DNA of 24,787 nt, taken from the NCBI GenBank assembly GCA_900319195.1, contig ONNL01000113.1, forward strand, positions 1 through 24,787, written 5' to 3'. This DNA comes from an uncultured Ruminococcus sp. (GTDB lineage: Bacteria; Bacillota; Clostridia; Oscillospirales; Ruminococcaceae). The notes under the pieces are model-generated. The model made no database searches and was not told the DNA's origin. It worked only from the letters and a program-made list of their open reading frames with translations. Shown piece after piece: positions 7,832 to 14,695 of the stretch. How positions within the stretch are numbered: position 1 is the first letter of the stretch; every line of letters begins with the position of its first letter. The position numbers and the translations under genes were made by a program.

Positions 7832-8212
7832 TCAATCAAAATCAAAGCATTGGGACTTATCGGCATTTCGGTGCTCACGATAAGCATAGAATCCGTCAAA
7901 GTTCCCGTCATTGTCTCTTATCACAGTAATGTAAGTATCGAAGTTTTCCTCGTCACTGTGATAGACAAACATTTTCTTGTTATCAACACTTTCCTTGAAC
8001 CATTCAATAACGATGTTCAGCTTTGAAAGTGCCTCCTCATTAATAAATGATCTGAGGTTATGTCCCACAATACGTTCTTTAGAACCTAAAATTTCCGAAT
8101 ACGTCTTTTGGGCGGTTTTATTCATGTACATTATTCTGCAATCCTTATCGAATATAATTATCTCCAAAGGCGCATTATTAACGATTTGCTTAAAAACCTC
8201 TGTTAGTTCCAT
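7832..8212 (-). CDS. Stand-alone PAS-domain protein
   Basis: This 126-residue cytoplasmic protein consists almost entirely of one PAS sensor fold. LEIIIFDKDCRIMYMNKTAQKTY (16-38) gives the first strands, EILGSKERIVGHNLRSF follows, and the C-terminal strands are FDTYITVIRDNDGNFDGFYAYREH (91-114). No kinase, GGDEF, helix-turn-helix or transporter domain is fused to it. The resemblance is to the PAS modules of DUF438-type clostridial proteins, but I cannot name a ligand. It is the first gene after a consensus promoter at 8280-8309 and is followed 13 bp later by tgt. It could sense redox state or a small molecule, or serve as a protein-interaction module. Confidence 0.78.
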   Translation of the reverse strand: MELTEVFKQIVNNAPLEIIIFDKDCRIMYMNKTAQKTYSEILGSKERIVGHNLRSFINEEALSKLNIVIEWFKESVDNKKMFVYHSDEENFDTYITVIRDNDGNFDGFYAYREHRNADKSQCFDFD

Positions 8213-8279
8213 ATAAGCTTACCTCTTTTTGTTACAATATTATTATGTCAAAAACGAGCATTTACAATACTCTGATATA

Positions 8280-8309
8280 ATTATACAATATTTAATGAGG
8301 TTTTGTCAA
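8280..8309 (-). promoter_or_regulatory. Sigma-A promoter for the PAS-tgt-phosphatase-GH5 operon
   Basis: Read on the minus strand, the -35 is TTGACA (plus coordinates 8304-8309), the spacer is 18 nt and the -10 is TATAAT (8280-8285). It lies 68 bp before the PAS start codon, inside the 163-bp gap separating queA from the PAS gene. This indicates that queA and tgt, although adjacent in function, are separately promoted. Confidence 0.85.
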
Positions 8310-8375
8310 CCTAAATGGTATATTTTTTGACGATTATTTATGATATGAGCGGCGTGTAGCTTGTTTTTTGAAGCT

Positions 8376-9407
8376 TTATGATATGAACATACAGTCTCCG
8401 AAGCTGAAGAAGCGGTAGCGCTCCTCGACTGCCTTTTTGTATGCATTCATCGTATTATCGTATCCCATAAATGCCGATACGAGCATGATAAGCGTGCTCT
8501 CGGGAAGGTGGAAATTAGTGATGAGCGCGTCGATACACTTGAATTTGTACGACGGATAGATAAATATATCGGTATATCCCTCGGCAGCCTTTATCTCTCC
8601 ATAGAATGTCGCTACACTTTCAAGAGTACGGCAGGTAGTCGTCCCGACTGCAATAACACGCCCGCCGTTTTTCTTTGTCTCATTGATAAGACGAGCCGTT
8701 TCCTCCGGGAGATAGTAATGCTCGCTGTGCATTTTGTGGTCGAGGACATTATCTTCCTTCACGGGACGGAATGTACCGAGTCCGACATGGAGTGTCACAA
8801 ACGCTGTATTTATCCCCTGCTCGCGCAGCTCGTCAAGCTGTTCGGGTGTGAAGTGAAGTCCTGCCGTGGGAGCAGCAGCCGAGCCAAGCTCCTTGGAGTA
8901 GACTGTCTGATAGCGCTCCTTGTTCTCGAGCTTTTCCTTTATGTACGGCGGGAGCGGCATTTGTCCTACGTCCTCAAGCGCGGTATAGAAGTTTCCCTCG
9001 CACTCAAACTGTACAATGCGGTTGCCGTCGTCCTTGACCTTGATGACCTCGGCAATGAGCCGTCCGTTGCCGAATGAGAACCTTGTGCCGACCTTGGCTT
9101 TCTTTCCCGGGCGGCAAATTATCTCCCAGAGCTTGTCCCCCTTCTGTTCAAGCAGAAGAAACTCGATGAAGGTCTTGTTCTCAATTTTCTCGCCGTAAAG
9201 CCTTGCAGGTATTACCCTTGAATCGTTCATTACGAGCAGGTCACCTTTTTTCAGGTACTTGCATAGATTATAGAAATGGTCATGCACGATACTTCCGCTA
9301 TTGCGGTCAACGCACATCATACGAGAAGCATTCCTCGGCTCGATAGGAGTCTGAGCTATCAGCTCCTCGGGCAGATCATAGTAAAAATCGGATTTTAAAA
9401 GCTCCAT
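8376..9407 (-). CDS. queA: S-adenosylmethionine:tRNA ribosyltransferase-isomerase (QueA)
   Basis: QueA transfers and isomerises the ribosyl part of S-adenosylmethionine onto preQ1-34 in tRNA, giving epoxyqueuosine. The 343-residue length and opening LKSDFYYDLPEELIAQTP are characteristic. Further signatures are NDSRVIPARL (about 61-70), GQMPLPPYI, the highly conserved AAPTAGLHFT, HVGLGTFRPV and SEHYYLPEET, and the C-terminal INTNFHLPES-type segment, here LITNFHLPEST. The start ATG is preceded by AGAAGGAG at good spacing. The gene is divergent from the lysine operon. Together with tgt it shows that this organism completes the late queuosine steps; the preQ1 genes are not in the window. Confidence 0.97.
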   Translation of the reverse strand: MELLKSDFYYDLPEELIAQTPIEPRNASRMMCVDRNSGSIVHDHFYNLCKYLKKGDLLVMNDSRVIPARLYGEKIENKTFIEFLLLEQKGDKLWEIICRPGKKAKVGTRFSFGNGRLIAEVIKVKDDGNRIVQFECEGNFYTALEDVGQMPLPPYIKEKLENKERYQTVYSKELGSAAAPTAGLHFTPEQLDELREQGINTAFVTLHVGLGTFRPVKEDNVLDHKMHSEHYYLPEETARLINETKKNGGRVIAVGTTTCRTLESVATFYGEIKAAEGYTDIFIYPSYKFKCIDALITNFHLPESTLIMLVSAFMGYDNTMNAYKKAVEERYRFFSFGDCMFIS

Positions 9408-9496
9408 TTATCATATCTCCTTCTGTCCATACAATGAAAAAAGCCGTACAACATGGACCTTTTTCAATATTTATCGGAAAAATTTTAAAAAATGTA

Positions 9497-9525
9497 TTGA
9501 CATATCGCCTTTTACGTGATATTAT
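9497..9525 (+). promoter_or_regulatory. Sigma-A promoter for the lysine operon
   Basis: TTGACA (9497-9502), a 17-nt spacer and TATTAT (9520-9525) form a near-consensus promoter. The predicted start of transcription, near 9532, falls exactly at the 5' edge of the lysine riboswitch aptamer, which supports both calls. Confidence 0.88.
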
Positions 9526-9532
9526 TATTTTA

Positions 9533-9771
9533 GGTAGAGGTGCGGCTGAGATCAGTACCCGAATCCTGTGGGTCACCTGCCTGAGAGGATTCGGTGAAAG
9601 GCGATGCTGCCGAAGAGCAGTTTTTGGTAAACTCTGCTCTGGTCACAGGTCGAAAAGGCTTGCGACTGTCATCATACAATGATGGAGAGCTATCGGCATA
9701 CGCATTATTAGTGTGTCAATATTTCTATTATAACGTATGATGAGCCGGTTTGCAACCGGTTTTCTTATTTT
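9533..9771 (+). ncRNA. Lysine riboswitch (L-box) with terminator platform
   Basis: The aptamer spans about 9533-9694. GGTAG (9533-9537) pairs with CTATC (9690-9694) as P1. The L-box landmarks occur in order: GTAGAGGTGCGGC, AGTA, GTGAAAGGCGATGCTGCCGAAG, CTGGTCACAG, GGCTTGCGACTGTC and TGGAGAGCTATC. Downstream, GCCGGTT/AACCGGT (about 9744-9760) with a TGC loop and a long T-rich tail forms the terminator. An alternative pairing of CGGCATACG (9694-9702) with CGTATG (9734-9739) plus GCCG (9744-9747) would capture the terminator's left arm and act as antiterminator. By family knowledge, lysine binding stabilises P1 and favours termination. The 394-bp gap between queA and asd holds this element, its promoter and the asd ribosome binding site. 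Confidence 0.95.
9743..9771 (+). terminator. Riboswitch-controlled intrinsic terminator before asd
   Basis: A short GC-containing stem (AGCCGGTT 9743-9750 against AACCGGTT 9754-9761, including one G-U pair) is followed by TTCTTATTTTTT. It ends about 30 bp before the asd start codon and is the off-state structure of the lysine riboswitch. Confidence 0.85.
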
Positions 9772-9801
9772 TTACAAAAAATTTTTTTAAGGAGTAATGT
9801 T

Positions 9802-10884
9802 ATGAAACAGTACAATGTTGGAATTATCGGCGCTACAGGCATGGTTGGACAGAGATTTGCAACTCTGCTCGAAAATCATCCGTGGTTCAATGTCAAGGTG
9901 CTCGCTGCTTCTCCGCGTTCAGCTGGTAAGACCTATGAGGACGCAGTAGGAAACAGATGGAGGATCGCGGGACACACAATGCCTGAGTCGATGAAGAAGA
10001 TGATACTCCTCGATGCTGCGGCAGATGTTGAAAAGATCGCTGCTTCTGTTGATTTCTGCTTCTGTGCAGTTGATATGAAGAAGGACGAAATAAAGGCTCT
10101 CGAAGAGAGATATGCAAAGGCTGAGTGCCCTATCGTTTCAAATAACTCGGCTAACAGATTCACGCCCGATGTTCCTATGGTAGTTCCCGAGATAAACCCT
10201 GACCATATTGAGATAATCAAGGCTCAGAGAGAAAGACTCGGCACAAAGCGCGGCTTCATCGCTGTCAAGTCAAACTGCTCTATACAGAGCTATGTTCCCG
10301 CACTTCATCCGCTCAGGAAGTACGGTATCACAAAGGTGCTCGCGTGCACATATCAGGCAATCTCGGGCGCAGGTAAGAATTTCGAGTCATGGCCTGAGAT
10401 GATAGACAATGTTATCCCCTACATTGGCGGCGAGGAGGAGAAGTCCGAGCAGGAGCCGCTCAAGGTTTGGGGCGAGATAAAGGGCGATGAGATAGTTAAG
10501 GCTGAGTCCCCTGCTATCACAACACAGTGCCTCAGAGTTCCCGTTTCTGACGGTCATACAGCAGCAGTTTTCGTTTCATTCGAGAACAAGCCCTCAAAGG
10601 AAGAGATACTTCAGGCGTGGAAGGATTTCAGCGGAGTACCGCAGGAGCTTGAGCTCCCTTCAGCTCCGAAGCAGTTCATCCACTATTTCGAGGAAAACGA
10701 CAGACCGCAGGCTAAGCTCGACCGTGACATTGAGGGCGGTATGGCTGTTTCAACAGGTCGTCTCCGTGAGGATACACAGTACGACTACAAGTTCGTATGC
10801 CTTTCACACAACACACTCAGAGGTGCAGCAGGCGGCGGTGTTCTCCTTGCAGAGCTCCTCGCAGCTAAGGGTTATTTTGACTGA
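9802..10884 (+). CDS. asd: Aspartate-semialdehyde dehydrogenase
   Basis: Asd reduces aspartyl phosphate to aspartate semialdehyde with NADPH, the branch-point intermediate of lysine/diaminopimelate, threonine and methionine synthesis. The N-terminal Rossmann fold has GATGMVG (10-16). The catalytic Cys159 lies in KSNCSIQS, and Arg245 and His252 lie in CLRVPVSDGHT. At 360 residues with these motif contexts it looks like the archaeal/fungal-type enzyme class rather than the shorter classical bacterial form. An AAGGAG site precedes the ATG. It is the first gene behind the lysine riboswitch, so lysine should repress it. A 10-bp hairpin separates it from dapA. Confidence 0.95.
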   Translation: MKQYNVGIIGATGMVGQRFATLLENHPWFNVKVLAASPRSAGKTYEDAVGNRWRIAGHTMPESMKKMILLDAAADVEKIAASVDFCFCAVDMKKDEIKALEERYAKAECPIVSNNSANRFTPDVPMVVPEINPDHIEIIKAQRERLGTKRGFIAVKSNCSIQSYVPALHPLRKYGITKVLACTYQAISGAGKNFESWPEMIDNVIPYIGGEEEKSEQEPLKVWGEIKGDEIVKAESPAITTQCLRVPVSDGHTAAVFVSFENKPSKEEILQAWKDFSGVPQELELPSAPKQFIHYFEENDRPQAKLDRDIEGGMAVSTGRLREDTQYDYKFVCLSHNTLRGAAGGGVLLAELLAAKGYFD

Positions 10885-10888
10885 TACG

Positions 10889-10913
10889 GGAGACTTTCTC
10901 ACTGAAAGTTTCC
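10889..10913 (+). repeat. Intercistronic hairpin between asd and dapA
   Basis: GGAGACTTTC (10889-10898) pairs with GAAAGTTTCC (10904-10913) through ten base pairs including one G-U, around a TCACT loop. No U-tract follows, so it is not a standard terminator. It is more likely an mRNA-processing or stabilising structure or a partial attenuator between the two cistrons. Confidence 0.75.
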
Positions 10914-10938
10914 ATTTACAGAAAAGAGGTTTTACTAT

Positions 10939-11829
10939 ATGAAAAACACTATTTTCACAGGCGCAGGTGTCGCTATCATCACACCTATGAACGCTGACGG
11001 CTCGATAAACTTTGACGAATTTGCAAAGCTTATCGACGACCAGATAATCAACAGCACGGACGCTATTATCGTCTGCGGTACAACAGGCGAATCCGCTACC
11101 ATGACCGACGAGGAGCACCGTGAGTGCATTAGGTTCTGCGTTAAGCACGTTAACGGCAGAGTCCCCGTTATTGCAGGTGCAGGAAGCAACGATACACGCT
11201 ATGCTGTTGAGCTCTCAAAGGAAGCTGAGGCTATGGGCGCTGACGCTCTGCTTCATGTCACTCCCTACTACAACAAGGCTTCTCAGAAGGGACTTATCGC
11301 TCATTTCACAGCTATCGCTGACGCGGTAAATATCCCGATAATCCTCTACAATGTTCCGAGCAGAACAGGCTGCGGCTTTGATGTGGCTACCGTAAAGGAG
11401 CTTGCAAAGCACAGGAACATCGCTGCTATCAAGGAGGCAAGCGGAAATATCGGCTATGTAGCTAAGCTTGCAGCAGCCTGCGGCGACAACATAGATATTT
11501 ACAGCGGAAACGATGATATGGTAGTTCCGATAATGTCTCTCGGCGGAAAGGGCGTCATCTCTGTCGCTTCACACGTTATCCCGAAGCAGATGCACGAAAT
11601 GACAAAGCTCTGCCTTGATAATAACTTCGCAGAGGCTTCAAAACTCCAGCTTGAATACCTTGACCTTATCAATACGCTGTTCATCGAGGTAAATCCCATT
11701 CCCGTAAAGGAAGCAATGAACATGATAGGCTGGAATGCAGGTCCCTGCCGTCTGCCGCTGTGTGAAATGACAGATGAGCACAAGGCAGCTCTCAAGGCTG
11801 TTCTTGAAAAGCACGGACTTATAAAATAA
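10939..11829 (+). CDS. dapA: 4-hydroxy-tetrahydrodipicolinate synthase (DapA)
   Basis: DapA condenses pyruvate with aspartate semialdehyde to start the diaminopimelate branch. The family TIM barrel is complete at 296 residues. The pyruvate-binding loop is GTTGES (47-52), the catalytic triad tyrosine is Tyr137 and the substrate arginine Arg142 in LYNVPSRTG, and the Schiff-base lysine is Lys165 in AAIKEASGN. The start ATG follows AGAGG. It lies between asd and dapB, so three consecutive steps are encoded in order. Family enzymes are often feedback-inhibited by lysine; I did not try to read the allosteric site. Confidence 0.97.
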   Translation: MKNTIFTGAGVAIITPMNADGSINFDEFAKLIDDQIINSTDAIIVCGTTGESATMTDEEHRECIRFCVKHVNGRVPVIAGAGSNDTRYAVELSKEAEAMGADALLHVTPYYNKASQKGLIAHFTAIADAVNIPIILYNVPSRTGCGFDVATVKELAKHRNIAAIKEASGNIGYVAKLAAACGDNIDIYSGNDDMVVPIMSLGGKGVISVASHVIPKQMHEMTKLCLDNNFAEASKLQLEYLDLINTLFIEVNPIPVKEAMNMIGWNAGPCRLPLCEMTDEHKAALKAVLEKHGLIK

Positions 11830-11838
11830 ACTATGACG

Positions 11839-11869
11839 ATTCCGCTGCCTACATCACAGGCAGCGGAAT
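11839..11869 (+). repeat. Perfect 12-bp intercistronic hairpin between dapA and dapB
   Basis: ATTCCGCTGCCT (11839-11850) and AGGCAGCGGAAT (11858-11869) are exact reverse complements with loop ACATCAC. The stem is GC-rich and stable, but ACATATAC follows instead of a U-tract. It begins 9 bp after the dapA stop and ends 23 bp before the dapB start. This suggests RNA stabilisation, processing or translational insulation rather than efficient termination. Confidence 0.85.
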
Positions 11870-11892
11870 ACATATACAAAGGAGTGTTAAAA

Positions 11893-12642
11893 ATGACAAA
11901 TATCGCTATCTGCGGCGCTAACGGAAAAATGGGAAAAAATGTCAATGCCGTCATCGAGAGCCGTGAGGACTGCAAAACAATTGCAGGAATTGATATTTTT
12001 ACAAAACAGTACGCTGACTTCCCTATCGTTGAAACTCCCGACAAGCTCCCCGAGAAGCCTGATGTTATAATTGATTTCTCAAATCCTGCTTCTCTCGACG
12101 GACTTCTTGAATACTGCCTTTCGACAGGTACAGCACTTGTTGTCGCTTCAACAGGCTACTCTGACGAGCAGATACAGCAGATAAAAAATGCGGCACAGCA
12201 GATTCCCGTGTTTTTTACGTTCAATATGTCCCTCGGTATCAATCTCCTTGTCGAGCTTGCTAAGAAGGCGGCATCTATACTCGGTGACAGATTTGATATT
12301 GAGATAGTTGAAAAGCACCACAATCAGAAGATAGACGCTCCGAGCGGCACAGCAATTATGCTTGCAAATGCTATCAATGAGACTCTTGACAACTCAAAGA
12401 ATTATGTCTACGACCGTCACTCACGCCGTCAGAAGCGCGACAAGAACGAGATAGGCATAAGCTCCATAAGAGGCGGCACTATCGTTGGCGAGCATGATGT
12501 TATTTTTGCAGGCAACGATGAGGTGATCACGCTTTCTCACTCGGCTTTCTCAAAGAGAGTATTCGCTGAGGGCTCGGTCAATGCGGCTATTTTCCTCAAA
12601 GACCAGAAGCCCGGACTCTATGACATGAGCAAGCTCATATAA
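11893..12642 (+). CDS. dapB: 4-hydroxy-tetrahydrodipicolinate reductase (DapB)
   Basis: DapB reduces the DapA product to tetrahydrodipicolinate with NAD(P)H. From the chosen start the protein has 249 residues. It shows the nucleotide-binding GANGKMG (8-14), DFSNP (61-65), ASTGYS (85-90) and the active-site signature EKHHNQKIDAPSGTA (140-154), with the histidine pair at 142-143 and Lys146. An in-frame ATG 60 bp upstream (11833) would add 20 residues, but it would translate through the perfect hairpin and lacks a good ribosome binding site, whereas AAAGGAG precedes 11893. The PaaI-like gene follows 13 bp after the stop. Confidence 0.96.
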   Translation: MTNIAICGANGKMGKNVNAVIESREDCKTIAGIDIFTKQYADFPIVETPDKLPEKPDVIIDFSNPASLDGLLEYCLSTGTALVVASTGYSDEQIQQIKNAAQQIPVFFTFNMSLGINLLVELAKKAASILGDRFDIEIVEKHHNQKIDAPSGTAIMLANAINETLDNSKNYVYDRHSRRQKRDKNEIGISSIRGGTIVGEHDVIFAGNDEVITLSHSAFSKRVFAEGSVNAAIFLKDQKPGLYDMSKLI

Positions 12643-12655
12643 GGAGATTAAAACT

Positions 12656-13045
12656 ATGAGTGAACTTGAAAGGGTACGCGAGTTTTTCCGAAACGACCGC
12701 TATGCCACTGAAAACGGAGCTGTTATCGAAGAGGTCGGTGACCACTATGCCAAGTGCAGTATAGTCCTTACCGACAGGCATAAGAATGCAGTTGGCGGCA
12801 TTATGGGCGGTGTATACTTCACACTCGCTGATTTTACATTTGCTGTTGCTACAAACCGGCAGGAGCCGGGCACGGTCTCGATAACGGGTGACATTTCGTT
12901 TATCGGCGTTCCGAAGGGAAACAAGATAATCGGTGAGACCGAGCTTATCAAGAACGGCAGGACTATTTCCTGCTACAATGTCCGTATCACCGATGAATTC
13001 GGTACTAAGGTCGCTGCGGTAAAAATGGTCGGATACAGAAAATAA
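12656..13045 (+). CDS. PaaI-family hotdog-fold thioesterase
   Basis: This 129-residue protein has the single-hotdog fold of acyl-CoA thioesterases of the PaaI/YbgC-like group. The central helix motif NAVGGIMGGVYFTLADFTFAVAT (44-66) corresponds to the usual N-x-x-G-x-x-HGG-x-x-F-x-LAD pattern, with catalytic-position Asp59 present. Met50 stands where most relatives have the histidine of HGG, so the family assignment is firm but activity and substrate are open. AAGGAG precedes the ATG and the gene starts 13 bp after dapB, so it shares the lysine-controlled transcript up to the terminator at 13071. No link to lysine synthesis is known to me. Confidence 0.85.
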   Translation: MSELERVREFFRNDRYATENGAVIEEVGDHYAKCSIVLTDRHKNAVGGIMGGVYFTLADFTFAVATNRQEPGTVSITGDISFIGVPKGNKIIGETELIKNGRTISCYNVRITDEFGTKVAAVKMVGYRK

Positions 13046-13070
13046 CAGTATATCATAATAAAATATTAAA

Positions 13071-13110
13071 AAGCAGTTTTCCGTTATATTCAGAAAACTG
13101 CTTCTTTTTT
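13071..13110 (+). terminator. Intrinsic terminator closing the lysine operon
   Basis: AAGCAGTTTTC (13071-13081) pairs perfectly with GAAAACTGCTT (13093-13103), followed by CTTTTTTC. It ends directly against the -35 box of the next promoter, cleanly separating the two transcription units. Confidence 0.93.
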
Positions 13111-13111
13111 C

Positions 13112-13140
13112 TTGACAAATATGCAATATAGGGATATACT
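13112..13140 (+). promoter_or_regulatory. Sigma-A promoter for the metallophosphatase gene
   Basis: TTGACA (13112-13117), a 17-nt spacer and TATACT (13135-13140). The -35 box begins immediately after the T-run of the preceding terminator, and the chosen start codon of the next gene is 55 bp downstream of the -10. Confidence 0.87.
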
Positions 13141-13194
13141 AAATTCAAAGGGTCATGGGACTGTAATGTGCGAACAGTGATGAAAGGAAAGAAT

Positions 13195-13902
13195 ATGATA
13201 TATTGTATTTCAGATATACACGGAATGTATGATAAATTTATCGAGCTTCTTGAAAAGATAGGCTTTTCCGATAGTGATACTCTGTATATTCTCGGAGATG
13301 TGCTTGACAGAGGTCCTCAGCCTATAACCACTCTTTTGAAAATCATGGAATGTCCCAACATGATAATGCTTGCAGGAAATCACGAGATAATGGCACTCCC
13401 CTGCCTGAGATTTCTGACTCAGGACGTCACAGAGGACAGCATCAATAATATCAATGATGATATACTGGAATCACTTATGCTCTGGGACGAAAACGGGAGC
13501 GAAACTACAATAAAGGAATTCCGCAAACTTCCAATGGAAAAGCGCAGTGAGATACTTGATTTCTTTCTTGAAATGTCTGTATACGAGGAACTGAACATTG
13601 GAACTGAAAATTATATCCTCGTTCACGCGGGACTGCATAATTTCTCCCCCGAGCGTCCCATAAATGAATACTACCTTGAGGAGCTTATATGGGAGCGTCC
13701 CGACTATTCTGTGCCGTACTTTACTGACAGATACGTAGTCACAGGTCATACTCCGACGAGATTCATCGAGTGCAATAGCAAGCCTGATGAGATATTCATT
13801 AACAGTAATCACATTGCTATCGACTGCGGCGCATATCTTCCAAACGGAAAGCTCGGTGCGATCTGTCTTGATACTGGAGAGTGCTTCTATACATGTGCAT
13901 AA
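13195..13902 (+). CDS. PPP-family metallophosphoesterase
   Basis: This 235-residue phosphatase belongs to the serine/threonine-phosphatase-like (PPP) family that includes lambda phosphatase, PrpE and ApaH. The dinuclear-metal motifs are complete: Asp7 and His9 in SDIHG, GDVLDRG (34-40), GNHE (61-64), His144 in LVHAGLH, and His185 in VTGHTP. Substrates in this family range from phosphoproteins to diadenosine polyphosphates, and the sequence does not decide between them. I chose the ATG at 13195, which begins right at the first strand and has AAAGGA 6 nt upstream. A longer GTG start at 13168 would add nine residues. It is monocistronic behind its own promoter. Confidence 0.9.
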   Translation: MIYCISDIHGMYDKFIELLEKIGFSDSDTLYILGDVLDRGPQPITTLLKIMECPNMIMLAGNHEIMALPCLRFLTQDVTEDSINNINDDILESLMLWDENGSETTIKEFRKLPMEKRSEILDFFLEMSVYEELNIGTENYILVHAGLHNFSPERPINEYYLEELIWERPDYSVPYFTDRYVVTGHTPTRFIECNSKPDEIFINSNHIAIDCGAYLPNGKLGAICLDTGECFYTCA

Positions 13903-13942
13903 TTATTAGTGTTTCAGTTGATATCTGGTCATTTTTTAGTGC

Positions 13943-14017
13943 TGGTGCGCCTGACAGGAATCGAACCTGCGCACATGGCGTCGGAGGCCAATGCTCTATC
14001 CGCTGAGCTACAGGCGC
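13943..14017 (-). tRNA. tRNA-Arg (anticodon CCG), CCA encoded
   Basis: Read on the minus strand, the 75-nt sequence folds as a cloverleaf. The acceptor is GCGCCTG/CAGGCGC, the D stem GCTC/GAGC, the anticodon loop CTCCGAC gives CCG, and the T arm is GCAGG-TTCGAAT-CCTGT. The discriminator is A and the terminal CCA is encoded. The outermost anticodon-stem pair (27-43) is T-T, leaving four standard pairs. It decodes CGG. It lies opposite in orientation to both neighbours. No clear intrinsic terminator is visible after it. Confidence 0.95.
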
Positions 14018-14053
14018 AATTTATAATTTCCAATTATATTATACCAAAAACTC

Positions 14054-14082
14054 TTGAAATTTGCAAGTGTTTGTGATATAAT
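14054..14082 (+). promoter_or_regulatory. Sigma-A promoter for the YiiX-like gene
   Basis: TTGAAA (14054-14059), a 17-nt spacer and TATAAT (14077-14082), followed 40 bp later by the TTG start of the next gene. It is close to the 5' end of the oppositely oriented tRNA gene. Confidence 0.83.
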
Positions 14083-14122
14083 TATATATAAATTCTGATA
14101 TAATTTATAGGAGACAATTATT

Positions 14123-14695
14123 TTGGAAGATTATATATACTTAATACTGGCTCAGACGGGTACTGTACCCGCCAGATTTTTCAGGTTTTTCACGAAAAAA
14201 CCGTATAATCATGTTTCTCTGTCGGGGGATATCACCCTCTCTAAGATGTACAGCTTTTGCAGGACTTATAAACGATTTGTGCTCCCCGCGACGTTTAACA
14301 AAGAGATAGTCGGCAAGGGTACGCTCGGTTTATTTGGTACTATCCCCTGCGAGATATATCGCATTCCTGTTACTAAAGAGCAAAAGCAGCTCTACAATCA
14401 GCTCATCAAGCATTTTATCGACAACCGCAATATCTATTCTTATAATATTCTCGGGATACTTGCCGTATATCTGAACATTGAGTGGAACAGAGAAAAATCA
14501 TTTTTATGTTCACAGTTTGTTGCATACATAATGGACAAAATCGGTATAAAGCTCGAAAAGCCGTTCTGCCTGTATACTCCCGATGATTTCCGCAATTTCC
14601 CCGATGCTGCACTTGTCTATTCGGGCGAGCTCAACACATTCTATTCTGATATAAACGAAAACACTATCATGCTAAGAAATCGCATCTATCACTGA
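14123..14695 (+). CDS. YiiX-like permuted papain-fold (NlpC/P60 superfamily) hydrolase
   Basis: This 190-residue protein looks like the circularly permuted papain-like amidases of the YaeF/YiiX (C92) group. The catalytic histidine comes first, His30 in PYNHVSLS, and the nucleophile later, Cys129 in SFLCSQFVAYIMDKIG, which is the order expected for permuted members. No signal peptide is evident. The start is TTG at 14123, supported by ATAGGAG about 9 nt upstream and a consensus promoter; the first in-frame ATG would delete the His30 region. Known relatives act on peptide or lipid amide/ester bonds; the substrate here is unknown. Its last codons overlap the end of the converging 99-residue gene by 7 bp. 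Confidence 0.75.
   Translation: MEDYIYLILAQTGTVPARFFRFFTKKPYNHVSLSGDITLSKMYSFCRTYKRFVLPATFNKEIVGKGTLGLFGTIPCEIYRIPVTKEQKQLYNQLIKHFIDNRNIYSYNILGILAVYLNIEWNREKSFLCSQFVAYIMDKIGIKLEKPFCLYTPDDFRNFPDAALVYSGELNTFYSDINENTIMLRNRIYH

Noticed and set aside
8310..8375. Terminator after queA
   Set aside because: Only a 5-bp AGCTT/AAGCT pairing can be drawn on the minus strand and no U-tract follows, so no terminator is claimed.
9434..9682. 82-codon open frame within the queA-asd gap
   Set aside because: It spans the promoter and lysine riboswitch aptamer, whose conserved RNA blocks explain the sequence.
11833..11892. Longer dapB start
   Set aside because: It would translate through a perfect 12-bp hairpin and add 20 residues before the universal nucleotide-binding start of DapB; the downstream ATG has the proper ribosome binding site.
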